DNA from: Pedobacter africanus
Lineage (GTDB): Bacteria > Bacteroidota > Bacteroidia > Sphingobacteriales > Sphingobacteriaceae
Assembly: GCF_900176535.1 (NCBI RefSeq)
Contig: NZ_FWXT01000001.1
Coordinates: 558,001 to 622,000, forward strand
Length of the DNA stretch: 64,000 nucleotides
Reading direction: 5' to 3'
In this document: positions 24,787 to 35,800 of the stretch, one piece after another
How the letters are laid out: every line of letters begins with the position of its first letter
Position numbering within the stretch: the first letter of the stretch is position 1
Position numbers and translations under genes: made by a program
The notes under the pieces: model-generated
Databases searched by the model: none
What the model saw: the letters and a program-made list of their open reading frames with translations, nothing else
Told to the model about the DNA's origin: nothing

Positions 24787-25262
24787 ATGTACCAAACAAT
24801 TGAATTTTCTACCAGCTATGTTAACGAACCTGAAAATATTTATTACAGCCGCAAGCCTGCCCCGCGCAGATATATGCCCGGCAACAGTTATAACACTTAT
24901 TGCATGGTAAAAGAAGCTATTGCTTTTAGGCAGGGCTACTGGTTAATGATACTGGTGCATTGGCACATACTGAAAAGCTGGGCAATGATTTGGAAGGCTT
25001 TGGTGATATAGGTGTTATTTTGCGCACTGCGCTAGAGCATCAGTGTTTGAATATAGTGCTGGTAAATTTCGTTGATGATTATTATCAGGCCAACCGCAAG
25101 GATGTAACTTATAATATCAATTTGATTGCTGCTGCCGCTGGCATCAGCATGGTTCTGGTAGATCATATAGTTATGGAACCGGATGGATATTACAGTTATA
25201 GGGATAACGGGTTGTTGAATTATTTTGGGAAACTGACGAAAATAAAAAACCGCAGGAATTGA
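24787..25262 (+). pseudogene. Frameshifted, degenerate RadC/JAB-like gene
   Basis: The first part (from ATG 24787) and the second are in different frames; the switch is needed near 24935-24945, where GYW in one frame continues as LVNDTGALAHTEKLGNDLEG in the other. The second part resembles RadC JAB domains: GDIGVILRTALEHQCLNIVL, then VDHIVMEPDGYYSYRDNGLL. The metal-binding HNHPSG motif expected after the VLV strand is absent; the sequence there is NFVDDYYQANRKD. So it looks like a decayed gene, although a diverged non-catalytic homologue with a sequencing error cannot be excluded. A terminator overlaps its end. Confidence 0.5.
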
Positions 25263-25273
25263 CACCTGCGGTT
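25248..25273 (+). terminator. Intrinsic terminator after the RadC-like remnant
   Basis: A perfect 9-bp stem (AACCGCAGG 25248-25256 with 25265-25273) and an 8-nt loop are followed within 10 bp by T6 (25282-25287). The stop codon of the remnant lies in the loop. Confidence 0.75.
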
Positions 25274-25865
25274 AACCTAAATTTTTTATCCATTTTGCAA
25301 TGCCGCATCCACGCACATCGCATTAAAAAATGTATTCCAGTCCTCGTACAAAGGCCTTCCTACTGAGATCAAACTAGCCAAATCTTTTGAAAATTACCCT
25401 GCTGAACGAGTAAACACCCATGCCAGGAAATAGATTTGGTTGATACTTGAGCGGCAAAATTCATTATTTGCCATCAATTGAACACACACTTTTAGCATTT
25501 CCGCAAATATTGCGGTAGAGATCAAATTCCTCAAAACTAAATTCTGTTTAGAGCGCATATCTGCTGTTATAAACCAAATAAAGTTTTTACTGGGATATCT
25601 TTTGGATCGAAGCCTTGGTAGTCTACAGGACTAAATAGGGACAGGTAAATATCAAATCAAGGTCTGATTAAAGTCTGCTTCGAAACTTATTGGGATAAAA
25701 GGTACTTTTCCCCTTCAAACCTTAAGGAATCCTAGATCAGTCCTTAATTTGCCCAATAGTTGGTATTTGGTTGGCTGCAACCAAAACTATAAGAGAATTG
25801 ACTATGATTCACTATATTAGAAACCCATACAACATATAACCAACTCATTAAACGTTCATCACCAA
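25274..25865. other. Gene-poor gap before the PIN-like gene
   Basis: No intact gene is seen. On the minus strand a short open stretch (about 25286-25395) reads LISVGRPLYEDWNTFFNAMC then VDAALQNG and a stop. It looks protein-like and may be the tail of a lost gene. A small palindrome (CCGCAA/TTGCGG with a short AT centre) lies near 25510-25525. The rest is AT-rich with no TAnnTTTG box that I trust. Confidence 0.35.
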
Positions 25866-28658
25866 ATGATTTTATTAATCGATAACTGCTCTTTACTTCA
25901 GCTGGTCAATTCTCAGGGATATGGAAAATTTTTACTAGACCTGACTGACCATATTAACAATGGCAATATAACATTGATTACACATGAATTGCTGATTGAG
26001 GAATGGGATAAACATAAACTGAAGGACAAAACACGAAAAGAAAAAATTCTAAGGAAAAAATTAGGAACAACTGATGATGCTGCACAAGGTACTACCCAAG
26101 CTTTGGAAAGAATTGACGTCATACATCTAGACAAACAAATTGCTCAAATTGATGAATTATTAAAAAAAGCAGAGGTCTTACGCACACCACAAGTAATTAC
26201 AAATGAATTTTCCGATCGATATCGGCGTAGGCTAGCACCGTTCCATAAAAAGCTTGATGGTCAAAACGATTGGGAAATTATTGGAACAGCATGTATCTAT
26301 TGTGAACAATATAACAGAGCTCAATTATATTTTATTTCATCAAACTATAGCGACTTTGCTGATCCCGGCCAACCACTCAATAAAATTCATGATGATCTTC
26401 AAGGCCGTTTCCAAAAAGTAAAAATCAATTATTTTCAACTCTTTGCTGATTTTTTTCAAGAGCTTAATTTTTCCATTGATCGGCATAATCTAATCCCTGG
26501 AAATATCACCAAAAACGAAAAATTTTCCTTCAAATCTTCAATGAAGAAAAATGTTCTGGATAGTTTATATTATTTGTTTCACGATCTATATGCAGAAATT
26601 TCATTTATACCAGTACATCTGCTTAAAAACTATTATCCTTTCCGAGAATCTGAGAATATCCATCCATATTATAGTTTATTTGCCCTATATGAGATTAACA
26701 GCAAACTCATAACCCTTTTCGAGCAGATTAAGATCGACACTACCCACAACGATTATAAGATTGTTAACCATGCATATTTTAATGGGGTTGAAAATCATAA
26801 AGAAAAGCTAGATTTTGTACTACAAAAACTAACCAACAACCTCATATTTAATCTGGAAGGAAACCTCCGTGATAATTTTAGCAGGGTAAAGGTTTATTAT
26901 GCTAAACAGGAATTCTGTACCTGCGCGAAATGTTCCTACTCCAGGTTCGATTTTATGTCAGTACTAAAAAGGCTGGAAGTAGCGCCAAAAAATCTTGACG
27001 AAAAATTTAAACATGCCTACATCCAGTATCAATTAAAAAACTATAAGGCAACTTATAATCTTTTATTAGAAATTCGAGATGAGGCCTACGTCAGTAAAAA
27101 GTATATTCAGTATTTCATATCTCAGCATAACCTTAGCCATCTGGGGGTTTTCTTATCGAGCCCATTCTACGGAAGGATGATGTCAGACCAAGATAAGAAG
27201 TCATTAAAACTTATAGACCCAATTGAAGAGTGTGTAAAATTGAAATCACTTACAGATTATGATTTACTTCATTACATTGCGAAAGGTGATTTTTTTAGCT
27301 GGGCTTTTCAGGACATTTCTAATGCAACAGAACAAATTGTGCAACATTATAGAAGCCAACTGTTGGGAGGCTGGAGTTCGAACAATTTTGTATGGAAATT
27401 AATAGAGTCTTTTACCAATCTCGAATTCTTTATCGGCAACAATTTTATAATGTACGAACATTATTCAAATTTTGATGAGTTATTTAATTTCGTAACTAAA
27501 GGAATTTTGGCATCTCATGCAATGAATTTGGAACAGGAGGGAGCGTACCGTGAATTCGACAATACATGGATAAAGAAGTTTATATTTTATGGAAGTACAA
27601 AAACTATTCTTAAATACTTCGGAAAATTTGAGCTTAGACAATTAAAATATGACAAAAAGAGCCCAGGAATTAACTTTATTGACCTGGCGAAGAACTTATT
27701 AAACAACAAGAGGGGCTTTCAGAAGGAATTTGAAAAGGTTGCAGACGAAGACAATGATTTTTTAGGAACAACGCTTGATAAGTATGTCGAAAATTTGATC
27801 ACGATGGCAGGCTTAATTGAATTGGAGAATAAAGATGTCAATCAATTTGCCAATATTTTACTGCGATTCATAAAAGCTAATCATATTGATCATATTACAC
27901 AAAATGCAATTACACAATTTGTGGCTAGAAAAAGCAGTGCTTTTACGCAGCGACTGTTAACTAAATATATTACCCTCTATAATGGATCAAAACTCAAGGG
28001 CAATACAGTTCTTGCCTTTTTACTTTCTAATTTGACCGAAAAACCTGCAGAAATAATAATTCCTGATATGGTTGCAGGATGTTTGGACAGAAATAAAAAG
28101 GGCAACGAACCAATTGATTATGAACTATTATTTCAATTACATAAGATGGCCGATGCCGACGAAAGGATTAGCATTTCCAATATGATTAACCAGCATTTAG
28201 AAAGTCATTTCAATATGCGGTTATATCACGTCAGTGTGATAAGTGAATTCATTCCTTTCGACGAAAAAATGTTATTTAAACGCTTGTCAAAAATTGACAC
28301 TACTCGAAAAAATCCCACTAACAGGCTCTTTTTTAAAGAAAAAGATTACAGAAATGTTGATTTAGACGCGTTAATTAATATTTGCTTTAAGTTTAACATC
28401 AACACCCGCACAAAGCGATTTCAAAAATTCTCGGAGAAACATGATTACTACAAATGGCTCTTAAATATGGACCAATTCGATTATAATCACTTCGATATTG
28501 ATTGGCCGAGCAGTTACCGCACGTTTTATTATTTCAGGGAAATGGCTAAATCCAAAAATTTAATTTCACACTTTATTGACTATATGGAAACCAATAGCAA
28601 CCCGCTCCTTCAAGATACTTTTGTTAAAATTAATATGCATAAAAACAGGCCAAAATAG
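25866..28658 (+). CDS. Large PIN-like-domain protein, candidate defence nuclease
   Basis: This 930-residue protein stands alone. Residues 1-195 resemble a PIN/DUF4935-type RNase domain: LLIDNCSLLQLV with D6, LLIEEW with E45/E46, GQNDWEIIGTA with D135, and YFISSNYSDFAD with D163. These acidic residues would bind the metal. A CxCxxC cluster follows (C351, C353, C356). The remaining 570 residues are helical and TPR-like in places (KHAYIQYQLKNYKATYNLLL, then KKYIQYFISQHNLSHLG), a style I associate with sensor regions of defence proteins. It is AT-rich, flanked by a gene remnant and has no partner gene. A tRNA- or mRNA-cutting role is inference. Confidence 0.6.
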   Translation: MILLIDNCSLLQLVNSQGYGKFLLDLTDHINNGNITLITHELLIEEWDKHKLKDKTRKEKILRKKLGTTDDAAQGTTQALERIDVIHLDKQIAQIDELLKKAEVLRTPQVITNEFSDRYRRRLAPFHKKLDGQNDWEIIGTACIYCEQYNRAQLYFISSNYSDFADPGQPLNKIHDDLQGRFQKVKINYFQLFADFFQELNFSIDRHNLIPGNITKNEKFSFKSSMKKNVLDSLYYLFHDLYAEISFIPVHLLKNYYPFRESENIHPYYSLFALYEINSKLITLFEQIKIDTTHNDYKIVNHAYFNGVENHKEKLDFVLQKLTNNLIFNLEGNLRDNFSRVKVYYAKQEFCTCAKCSYSRFDFMSVLKRLEVAPKNLDEKFKHAYIQYQLKNYKATYNLLLEIRDEAYVSKKYIQYFISQHNLSHLGVFLSSPFYGRMMSDQDKKSLKLIDPIEECVKLKSLTDYDLLHYIAKGDFFSWAFQDISNATEQIVQHYRSQLLGGWSSNNFVWKLIESFTNLEFFIGNNFIMYEHYSNFDELFNFVTKGILASHAMNLEQEGAYREFDNTWIKKFIFYGSTKTILKYFGKFELRQLKYDKKSPGINFIDLAKNLLNNKRGFQKEFEKVADEDNDFLGTTLDKYVENLITMAGLIELENKDVNQFANILLRFIKANHIDHITQNAITQFVARKSSAFTQRLLTKYITLYNGSKLKGNTVLAFLLSNLTEKPAEIIIPDMVAGCLDRNKKGNEPIDYELLFQLHKMADADERISISNMINQHLESHFNMRLYHVSVISEFIPFDEKMLFKRLSKIDTTRKNPTNRLFFKEKDYRNVDLDALINICFKFNINTRTKRFQKFSEKHDYYKWLLNMDQFDYNHFDIDWPSSYRTFYYFREMAKSKNLISHFIDYMETNSNPLLQDTFVKINMHKNRPK

Positions 28659-28756
28659 ATTAATCAAAATGACCCCAACTGTCTTAAAAAAAACCGGCGG
28701 CGGCATGACTTCCTCCTGTACCATCTAAGCATCCGTTTTCACATCTTGAAATAATT

Positions 28757-28799
28757 AGGCAACCGGAACGTTCAAAACGTTTATCTCAACCGATTGCCT
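28757..28799. terminator. Hairpin between convergent PIN-like and TlpA genes
   Basis: Arms 28757-28766 and 28790-28799 pair over 10 bp with one mismatch, with a small inner AACGTT/AACGTT-like dyad. It sits between two converging genes and may serve both, though neither side has a strong T-run. Confidence 0.4.
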
Positions 28800-28835
28800 T
28801 GCAAATTTTAATATTTACAGATGAATAAATAGTGG

Positions 28836-30080
28836 CTATTTGCCGTTTACACTTAACTTATTCCCATAAATCTCAATTAGCTTTTTGTCCAGGTATGAAC
28901 CATGTGCATTTCGGTCAACAATGGTTCCGTCCGGAGCGATAAGTAAATAAAAAGGAATTGCCCAATAAGCATATGCCTTCACTGCATCTTCATTTTTGAA
29001 ATCAAATGGATGTTTTGGATAAGCAAGATTCTGGTATGGTAAGTTCTCTTCCTGCATGGCCTTTGGCCATCTATCTTTGTGGTTATCGACAGAGATAGCA
29101 ATGATTTCCAGTCCTTCCGGATGGTACCTCTTATAGGTATCTTTTACGTAAGGAAACTCTTTGCGGCAAGGTGCACACCACGGCCCCCAGAAATCAAGCA
29201 GCACATATTTGCCCTTCCCAACATAATCAGAAAGCTTCACTTGCTTGTAACCGGCATCTACCAAATCCAAATCAGTAAACTTTTTGCCTACAGCATATTT
29301 TTTTGTTTCATTGGCAATTGCTGCTGTACTCTTAAAATATTGAGTAGCTTTAATTGCTGAAGAAAAAACAGCCAGCAAATCGTCTATTTCTGCTGTAGTG
29401 AACATGCCTTCGTTAGAGGACATGATTGCTTCTCTGAATGCATAAACCGAGATGGGGTTATCCTGATACTTGTTCACAAATTTTTTGACAAAGTCCTTTA
29501 TCAAAAAATCTATTGAATCGATCTGTTTTATGGCTGATAGTCCTTCAGACACAGGAGCATTAGGTCTTTTGGCCAGATAGGCTTTGTAAGGAGCTTCAAA
29601 TGTCTTTTTTGCGTTCAATAAACTCATCATTTTCTGGATATACTCCATGTACCCCGCATTCACGCGGGAACCTGTAACATGCACTTTACTAAAATCATAG
29701 CCAAAAGTTTTAAGCGCTGTCAGCGGGATGCTATCAAGTACTGCTTCAATTCGAATTGTTTCGTTACTCAGGAACAGTGGCACATATGGCCTGCCGATCC
29801 ATACCAGATTTTCTTTGAAATTACTTCGGTCAGCTGTCTGATAAATTTTGACCGCAAAAGGCCCAGGCCTTTCCACGGTTCCTTTAAACTGGAACTTACC
29901 ACCCCTAATTATAGTGCTATCCACAAGTTTCCTACCTCCTTCGTTCCCCCCGCTTAATAAGTGAACAGTTCTACCTTCAACATTACCAGATATAACGCCA
30001 TCTATTTGATACCGATCCTGCGCATTCACTGTTGCGCAACCTAAGAGCGTTAACAATAAAAATACTTTAATATGCTTCAT
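28836..30080 (-). CDS. TlpA-like thioredoxin with DUF4369 domain (operon 2, last gene)
   Basis: The product has 414 residues with a signal sequence ending VNA. Residues about 24-130 form the DUF4369 beta domain (YQIDGVISGNVEGRTVHLLS). A helical linker follows, then an AhpC/TSA-thioredoxin domain (about 265-410) with active site FWGPWCAPCRKEF (C302, C305) and cis-Pro in AIPFYLLIAPDG. It is a periplasmic disulfide reductase. It follows a second TlpA gene by 11 bp. In Bacteroidota such proteins are often tied to SusCD pairs for reasons not established. Confidence 0.85.
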   Translation of the reverse strand: MKHIKVFLLLTLLGCATVNAQDRYQIDGVISGNVEGRTVHLLSGGNEGGRKLVDSTIIRGGKFQFKGTVERPGPFAVKIYQTADRSNFKENLVWIGRPYVPLFLSNETIRIEAVLDSIPLTALKTFGYDFSKVHVTGSRVNAGYMEYIQKMMSLLNAKKTFEAPYKAYLAKRPNAPVSEGLSAIKQIDSIDFLIKDFVKKFVNKYQDNPISVYAFREAIMSSNEGMFTTAEIDDLLAVFSSAIKATQYFKSTAAIANETKKYAVGKKFTDLDLVDAGYKQVKLSDYVGKGKYVLLDFWGPWCAPCRKEFPYVKDTYKRYHPEGLEIIAISVDNHKDRWPKAMQEENLPYQNLAYPKHPFDFKNEDAVKAYAYWAIPFYLLIAPDGTIVDRNAHGSYLDKKLIEIYGNKLSVNGK

Positions 30081-30091
30081 TATTTCTTTTA

Positions 30092-31360
30092 TTATTTAAC
30101 AAGTTCAACCATTGCCTCTATTTCTTCCATCAGGTCGGCATCGGAGCTGAAACCTGCTGCTCTAAAGCGTAGTTTTCCATTCTTATCAATGACGAACTTT
30201 GCGGGAATATTTTTTGCTTTGTAATCCTTGGCCACCTGGTCAGTATTATCCATCAGCACCCTGAACGTGAATTTCTGCCCTGTAATATAATCTCTGGCAT
30301 TCTTCTCTTTAGCGTCACCACGTTCATAGGTATCGATAAACAGGAACTGAACATTGGGGTCGTTTTTATATTTGTTGACCATGGCTTGCATGGCTGGAAA
30401 AGACGCTTTGCAAGGTCCGCACCAGGTTGCCCAAAAGTCGAGTATTACAGTCCTGCCTTTTAAATCTGCCAGGTTTACTGTATTTCCGTTCAGATCTTTA
30501 AGGTTAAAAACCGGAGCTGTTTCGTCTAACATAGTTTTTCGTAGCGATTCCATTTTCTCTTTGACCTTATCCTTGTTGAAAGCTGCGAAATAGTGATCAA
30601 AACCAATCTCATTACCTTTTCGGTCCACATATATGGTCTTTAATCTGGTTATGATTTCAGCAGTGGTCATACCGTTTTCCACTAACTTTTCTAATTCTTC
30701 TTTCAGTTCCTTTTGTGAAAGGAATTCAGTAGCCACGGCTAAATAGGCATTGGTAAGGTCCGCATCTTTCCGATGCTGGTTGTACTGCATTGCCTCTTTA
30801 TAAAGTTCAAGGGCCTTATCTTTTTCTCCCCTCCGATACAGCAGTTCTGCGTAATCCGCGGTAAACATCGCATAGCCAAATGCCCTATCCGACTTTGCGG
30901 CATCGGCTTCTTCCATCTTTCTTCTTGCCCAGGCCCGTTCTTTCTGGATCAACTCGCTGGCGAAATCCAGATCAATTCCTTTTTTTACTACCCGGCGTAC
31001 ATATCCGGCAGAAACAAAGTGTATCCTTTCTGTTCCGGTAACATCACCTAATTTAGCCAACAGTTTTTTGAAGCCTTTAAAGTCCTCTGCATTCAGATAC
31101 GCATATAATGGATGCACGCGATACATATCACGTTTAGCTGCTTCCCCTTTCCATAAAGGATTGGTGTCTATGTTTTTCACAATTTCAGCAGAAATCAATT
31201 CTGCTTTTTTCCCGTCCGTTTCAGCATACAACTTTTGGATAAGCTTTTGTGCCTCAGATTCATTTTCAGCATGTGCCTGAATTACTGTTTTTGCCTCCTG
31301 GGCAAAAACAATAACAGACATTAATATAGCCGTGAAGGCAAATATTAGTTTCTTCTTCAT
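30092..31360 (-). CDS. TlpA-like thioredoxin with helical N-terminal region (operon 2)
   Basis: The product has 422 residues with a signal peptide ending VFAQ. Residues about 25-270 are helical with TPR-like spacing (AELLYRRGEKDKALELYKEA). The thioredoxin domain begins about 280 (APVFNLKDLNGNTVNLADLK), with active site FWATWCGPCKASF (C314, C317) and cis-Pro in NIPAKFVIDKNG. It differs from its 3' neighbour in having no DUF4369 domain. It starts 46 bp after the SusD-2 stop, so it is part of the same transcript. Confidence 0.85.
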   Translation of the reverse strand: MKKKLIFAFTAILMSVIVFAQEAKTVIQAHAENESEAQKLIQKLYAETDGKKAELISAEIVKNIDTNPLWKGEAAKRDMYRVHPLYAYLNAEDFKGFKKLLAKLGDVTGTERIHFVSAGYVRRVVKKGIDLDFASELIQKERAWARRKMEEADAAKSDRAFGYAMFTADYAELLYRRGEKDKALELYKEAMQYNQHRKDADLTNAYLAVATEFLSQKELKEELEKLVENGMTTAEIITRLKTIYVDRKGNEIGFDHYFAAFNKDKVKEKMESLRKTMLDETAPVFNLKDLNGNTVNLADLKGRTVILDFWATWCGPCKASFPAMQAMVNKYKNDPNVQFLFIDTYERGDAKEKNARDYITGQKFTFRVLMDNTDQVAKDYKAKNIPAKFVIDKNGKLRFRAAGFSSDADLMEEIEAMVELVK

Positions 31361-31406
31361 CGTTATTCATGTGTAATTAAAAATATTCAGTATTTAGGGT
31401 AAGGCA

Positions 31407-32846
31407 TTAGGGGTTATCCTGCATTCCCGGGTTTTCCGCCAAAACTTTAGGTGGAATTTTAAACGTTAACCGTTCTGGCCTCAATGTAAAGGTACTTGAT
31501 ACCGCTCCACCGCTTGTATACAGCGTATGCGAGTATTTTACCGTCGACTGGAATTCAGCATCGACAGATAAACGTCTCATATCAAACCAACGATATCCTA
31601 AGGCTGAAAATTCCCTGATGCGTTCATCAAGAATAAATTTAACCATAGAAACCCTGTCCGAAGCAGTTACACCTGGTACCGGGGCATCAACGGCAGGCAT
31701 TCTTTTAACTCTAAGTGCCTCAACATCGGCTTTCGCTCCCGGAAGATCGTTTAACCTGGCCTTAACCTCTGCACGCATCAGATATACATCAGGTACCAGC
31801 ATTCCGATAATTGGAGAAAATGGCCCGGCTTTTCTTACCATTCCCAAAGGGAAAGCAGCCCCACTTGGATATGGAGTGTTTTTCATAAAGTTTCTACGCA
31901 AATCTGACGAACCGTATAGAGACATTGTAGCTGGAGATAACAATAATGCATTTGATGCTGATGTCCAATCTCCTGCGGTTTGCCTTGAGTATAAGCTTTC
32001 TTCATAATTATATAAATTAGGTAAGGTAGGGCCAATTACAGAATTAGGCAAGAACGCACCTCCGGTACCGAAAGTAACGTTGTAATCATAAAGACGGACC
32101 GGGTAGGTTGAGTTGCTGATATCTGTCATCGCTGTATTTAAGTGCGGAAGCGCTTCGTTATATAGTGCCATAGACAGGTAAACTTTGCCTAATAATGCCT
32201 CAGCAGCAGGTCTCGACATACGAAAGCGGTGAATAGGAGTAGCGCTCAGGTTGGGAATTGCTGTTTGCAGATCTTTAATGATAAAATCATAAACCTCTTT
32301 AACACTTGCTCTCGTGAAATTATTTAATGTCACGTTGGCCCTGTCAATTATTGGAAAACCTGGATCGGATGAAGCTGTTGCTGCAGCATAGGGTTTAGCG
32401 AAAAAATTAATAAGCTGAAAATAGGTCCATGCCCGGCCTGCCAGTGCTTCGGCTTGTAAGGCATTTTTTTGTACATCACTACCGCCCGAAGAATTAAGCA
32501 CTTCGTTAATCACGATATTGTATATGTACAGTGCCTTGGTAGGATAAGTTACTTCCGGAGCATCTTCATTTTGTTCATAGATAGTATTTTCCCACTTAAA
32601 AGATCTCTGTTGCTGCAAAGTGGTGCCAGCAAAATAAGGTTCAATTGCTGCCATTTCATCACCCATTGCCTGTGTGTAAGTCATAAATTGGTTTCCAAGC
32701 GTAAGGCTATTTAGCAGCAAATCATAGTCTGAGGTTTTAGTGGCTATCAGTTTACCCGCAGGGGTTACTTCGAGAAAATCGCGCTTACAGGCCATCATTG
32801 AAAACGATAACCATAGCAATAAAGCAAAATTGAAAATTCTTTTCAT
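31407..32846 (-). CDS. SusD/RagB-family surface lipoprotein (operon 2)
   Basis: The product has 479 residues from the ATG at 32846, which leaves 10 bp after the SusC-2 stop; a TTG further up (32879) would overlap susC. The lipobox is SMMACKRD. The SusD features are KTSDYDLLLNSLTLGNQFMT (N-terminus), LQAEALAGRAWTYFQLINFF (TPR core) and DERIREFSALGYRWFDMRRL with terminal NPGMQDNP. It is close in sequence to SusD-3, the divergent paralogue. It should cap SusC-2. Confidence 0.9.
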   Translation of the reverse strand: MKRIFNFALLLWLSFSMMACKRDFLEVTPAGKLIATKTSDYDLLLNSLTLGNQFMTYTQAMGDEMAAIEPYFAGTTLQQQRSFKWENTIYEQNEDAPEVTYPTKALYIYNIVINEVLNSSGGSDVQKNALQAEALAGRAWTYFQLINFFAKPYAAATASSDPGFPIIDRANVTLNNFTRASVKEVYDFIIKDLQTAIPNLSATPIHRFRMSRPAAEALLGKVYLSMALYNEALPHLNTAMTDISNSTYPVRLYDYNVTFGTGGAFLPNSVIGPTLPNLYNYEESLYSRQTAGDWTSASNALLLSPATMSLYGSSDLRRNFMKNTPYPSGAAFPLGMVRKAGPFSPIIGMLVPDVYLMRAEVKARLNDLPGAKADVEALRVKRMPAVDAPVPGVTASDRVSMVKFILDERIREFSALGYRWFDMRRLSVDAEFQSTVKYSHTLYTSGGAVSSTFTLRPERLTFKIPPKVLAENPGMQDNP

Positions 32847-32856
32847 GTCCGTATTT

Positions 32857-35800
32857 TTAGAATGACGCGTGTGCGCCAAATGTTACCATACCCTGCATAC
32901 TTCTCATAGCACGGTTTACACTAGAAATTGTTTCAGGGTCGCCCCCACTTGCAACACCAAGATTATAGCCTTGAAATTCAGGATCTATGCCATAACGGTT
33001 TGCTTTCCACAGCATCAGGTTTGAAATCTGCATTCTCAAGGTAATGTTACTTGCTTTCAGGTTACTTATTACCGATTTAGGCAGGCGATAGGATAAGGTA
33101 ATATCTCTTAATTTAATATAGGATGCATCCAGCACATTCAAATCTCCATAGGTATAGTAATTGATGTCGCGTCTGCTATTGGAAAGAGAACTATTGCTGA
33201 CATAGGATGGTACATGAGTACTGTTTTCATCACCAGGTTGTTTCCACCTTTCCAGAAATATAGAATTGACATTGCCCTGAGCAAGATTAACGCCTGAGGT
33301 ATATCGGCCAGCCGCCAGAACAAGTGCGTTGGCACCAACTAACCTGCCGCTGAAATAACTTCCAACATCGCGTCTCATTACATGTCCCAGATTAAACACT
33401 GCATTTAAACCCAATGAAAACCCTTTGTAAGAGAATGTATTTGACAAACCTCCGCTGAAAGGCGGCTGGGTTGTTCCCATATAACGCATATCATCTGGTG
33501 TAGATACATTTCTCGATTTTGTAACAGTTCCATCAGCAAGTCTAATCTGTGGATCGCCTAGACCATCCAGTCCTGCATACCTGTAAGCAAACAACGCAAA
33601 GGCTGAATAACCAGGGAAAAACCGCTGACTAATCATCTGTTGTCCGATAGTAAGCGGAGTGAGGTATTTAATAGACGTGATTTCGTTTTTATTATAGGCT
33701 AAATTTAACGAAGTCGTCCATCTGAAATTAGAAGTATTAATATTTAAGGAATTGACAACTGCTTCAATACCTTTATTTTTCAGACTGCCGTAATTCCCTA
33801 CTATTACTGAATACCCCGTAAGTGTATTTACCGGAAGTTGTCCTATCAGGTCGTCCGTTATTTTACTGTAATAATCCAAAGATCCGGAAACACGGTTGTT
33901 CAGGATACCAAAATCAAGCCCTACGTTTGTTATTTTGGTACGCTCCCAGGTCAAACTCGGGTTTCCTGGTGTGGCTACAGAGAAACTCCTTCCGCCGGGT
34001 AAGGACGCGGAGGTGGCAGATGACAGGATATTGTATGAAGATGCAGTTCCGGGAACAGGGGAATTTCCGGTAACACCGTAGGTTGCCCGTAATGACAAGT
34101 GATTTAAAAAGGACATAGGTTTCATGAAATTCTCTTCAGATATGATCCATTTAGCCCCTGCACTCCAAACCGGCTTTCCCTGCGCGCCTTTATCTAACCC
34201 AAAAAGATTGCTTTTGTCAACGCGCCAGCTTGCATTCACTGAATATTTTTGGGCGTAAGTATAGGCACCGTTTGCATAATAGGATGAAAATCTGGTTTGC
34301 GACTCGGTTTCTGAATAGAAATCAGACGAAAGTACACTTCTGTTCAGGTTATTCGGAACCACCGGATTTTGGATCCCAAGCGAAAGCACCGCGTAATCTA
34401 CGGGAATAGCATTACGCAGTTGCTGATCGTAGCCCCTGGCAATGCTTTGATTTAGCGTTAACATTTGCTCCTGTGCCTCCTGTCCGGCCAGCACGGTCAG
34501 TTGATGAAGCGACTGTTTCCAGGAGTGGTCAAATATAAATTGGTTACGAATTGTCCATTCCTTTTGTAATATGTTATTGGTAGAATACTTACCGCCTGCT
34601 ACTGGCAGGTAGTACACAGGCGTTACCGATGGGTTAGCAGCCACAGTGAAGTTTACAAGTTCGTTTCGCTGTACAAAGCTGGTATTGTCATCGTACAAAC
34701 TCGTCTTGTTATGCCCACGTATATATCCAAATACTCCTTCGTACCTCAGGAATTTTATTGGTTTTACAGTAAAACCTCCTATAACCCTGTTCAATAAACT
34801 GTTCCCCTTGGCAGCTGCCAGGTTCATGTCATCCAAAGGCTTATAATCCAAACTGATCCGGCTTCTGGCCTCAGAAGCCTTACGGGTCGAATCAGTTAAT
34901 GCCCCAACATAAGGCATGGCAAGTGAATTCCCATTTGCATCCCTGAATAATTGATAAGGATAGAACCTGGTATCAATGCTTACATTTCTTGGGGCAGATG
35001 TGATGTTATTTGTCAGATCTGTAATCAGATAAACTTTTAATACTTTATTAAAGTTGAAGTCCTGGCGCAGGTTCACTTTGTAGCTTCGGTCTTGCGTACC
35101 GGGACGGTTTGATTTTGTATCCGTATATGCGGCAGAGCCGTAAAATGAGTGCACCTTTCCTCCGCCGGTAAGGGAAATGGTATGGTTCATCAGGGCGGCG
35201 TTACGATACCACAAATCTTTGATCTGGTCGCGGTTGTTCATCGAGGCCAGGCTATCTAAACTCTTATTGGCTTGTGCGGAATTGATCAGGCCGCGGTACT
35301 TGTTATACAATATCATTTCATGTGGGGGCATACCTACTGATCCCAGGGCAAACGCCGAAGTCACATTCCAGGGGTAAGTTACCGGATCAAAGACCTCTTT
35401 AGCGGCCTGGATATATTGCTGACTGTTCAGTACTGGTAAATAGCCAAGATCTGGCTTACCCTGAAAGCTGATAAAACCATCATAATCTACTTTGATGCCT
35501 TCCGAGTTTGTGCCTTTCCTTGTGGTCACTACCACAACACCATTAGATGCCTTTGCACCCCATATTGACGCCGCAGTAGCATCTTTCAGTACAGTAATGT
35601 CAGCAACATCCTGAGGATTAATAAGACTGATATTGGAAGTAGGTATTCCGTCTACAACGATCAGCGGCGACCTGCTGGAATTGATCGAATTTAATCCTCT
35701 GATCAGTATTGATTCAGATCCTGGAGCATTATTAACGGTTAATCCAGGTACAAGGCCATCTATACGCTGCAGCACGTTCATGCTTGTTGAGCGGTTGGCC

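Noticed and set aside
24787..25262. Two separate small genes instead of one broken RadC-like gene
   Set aside because: The second frame has only a TTG start and continues the first at the expected RadC position.
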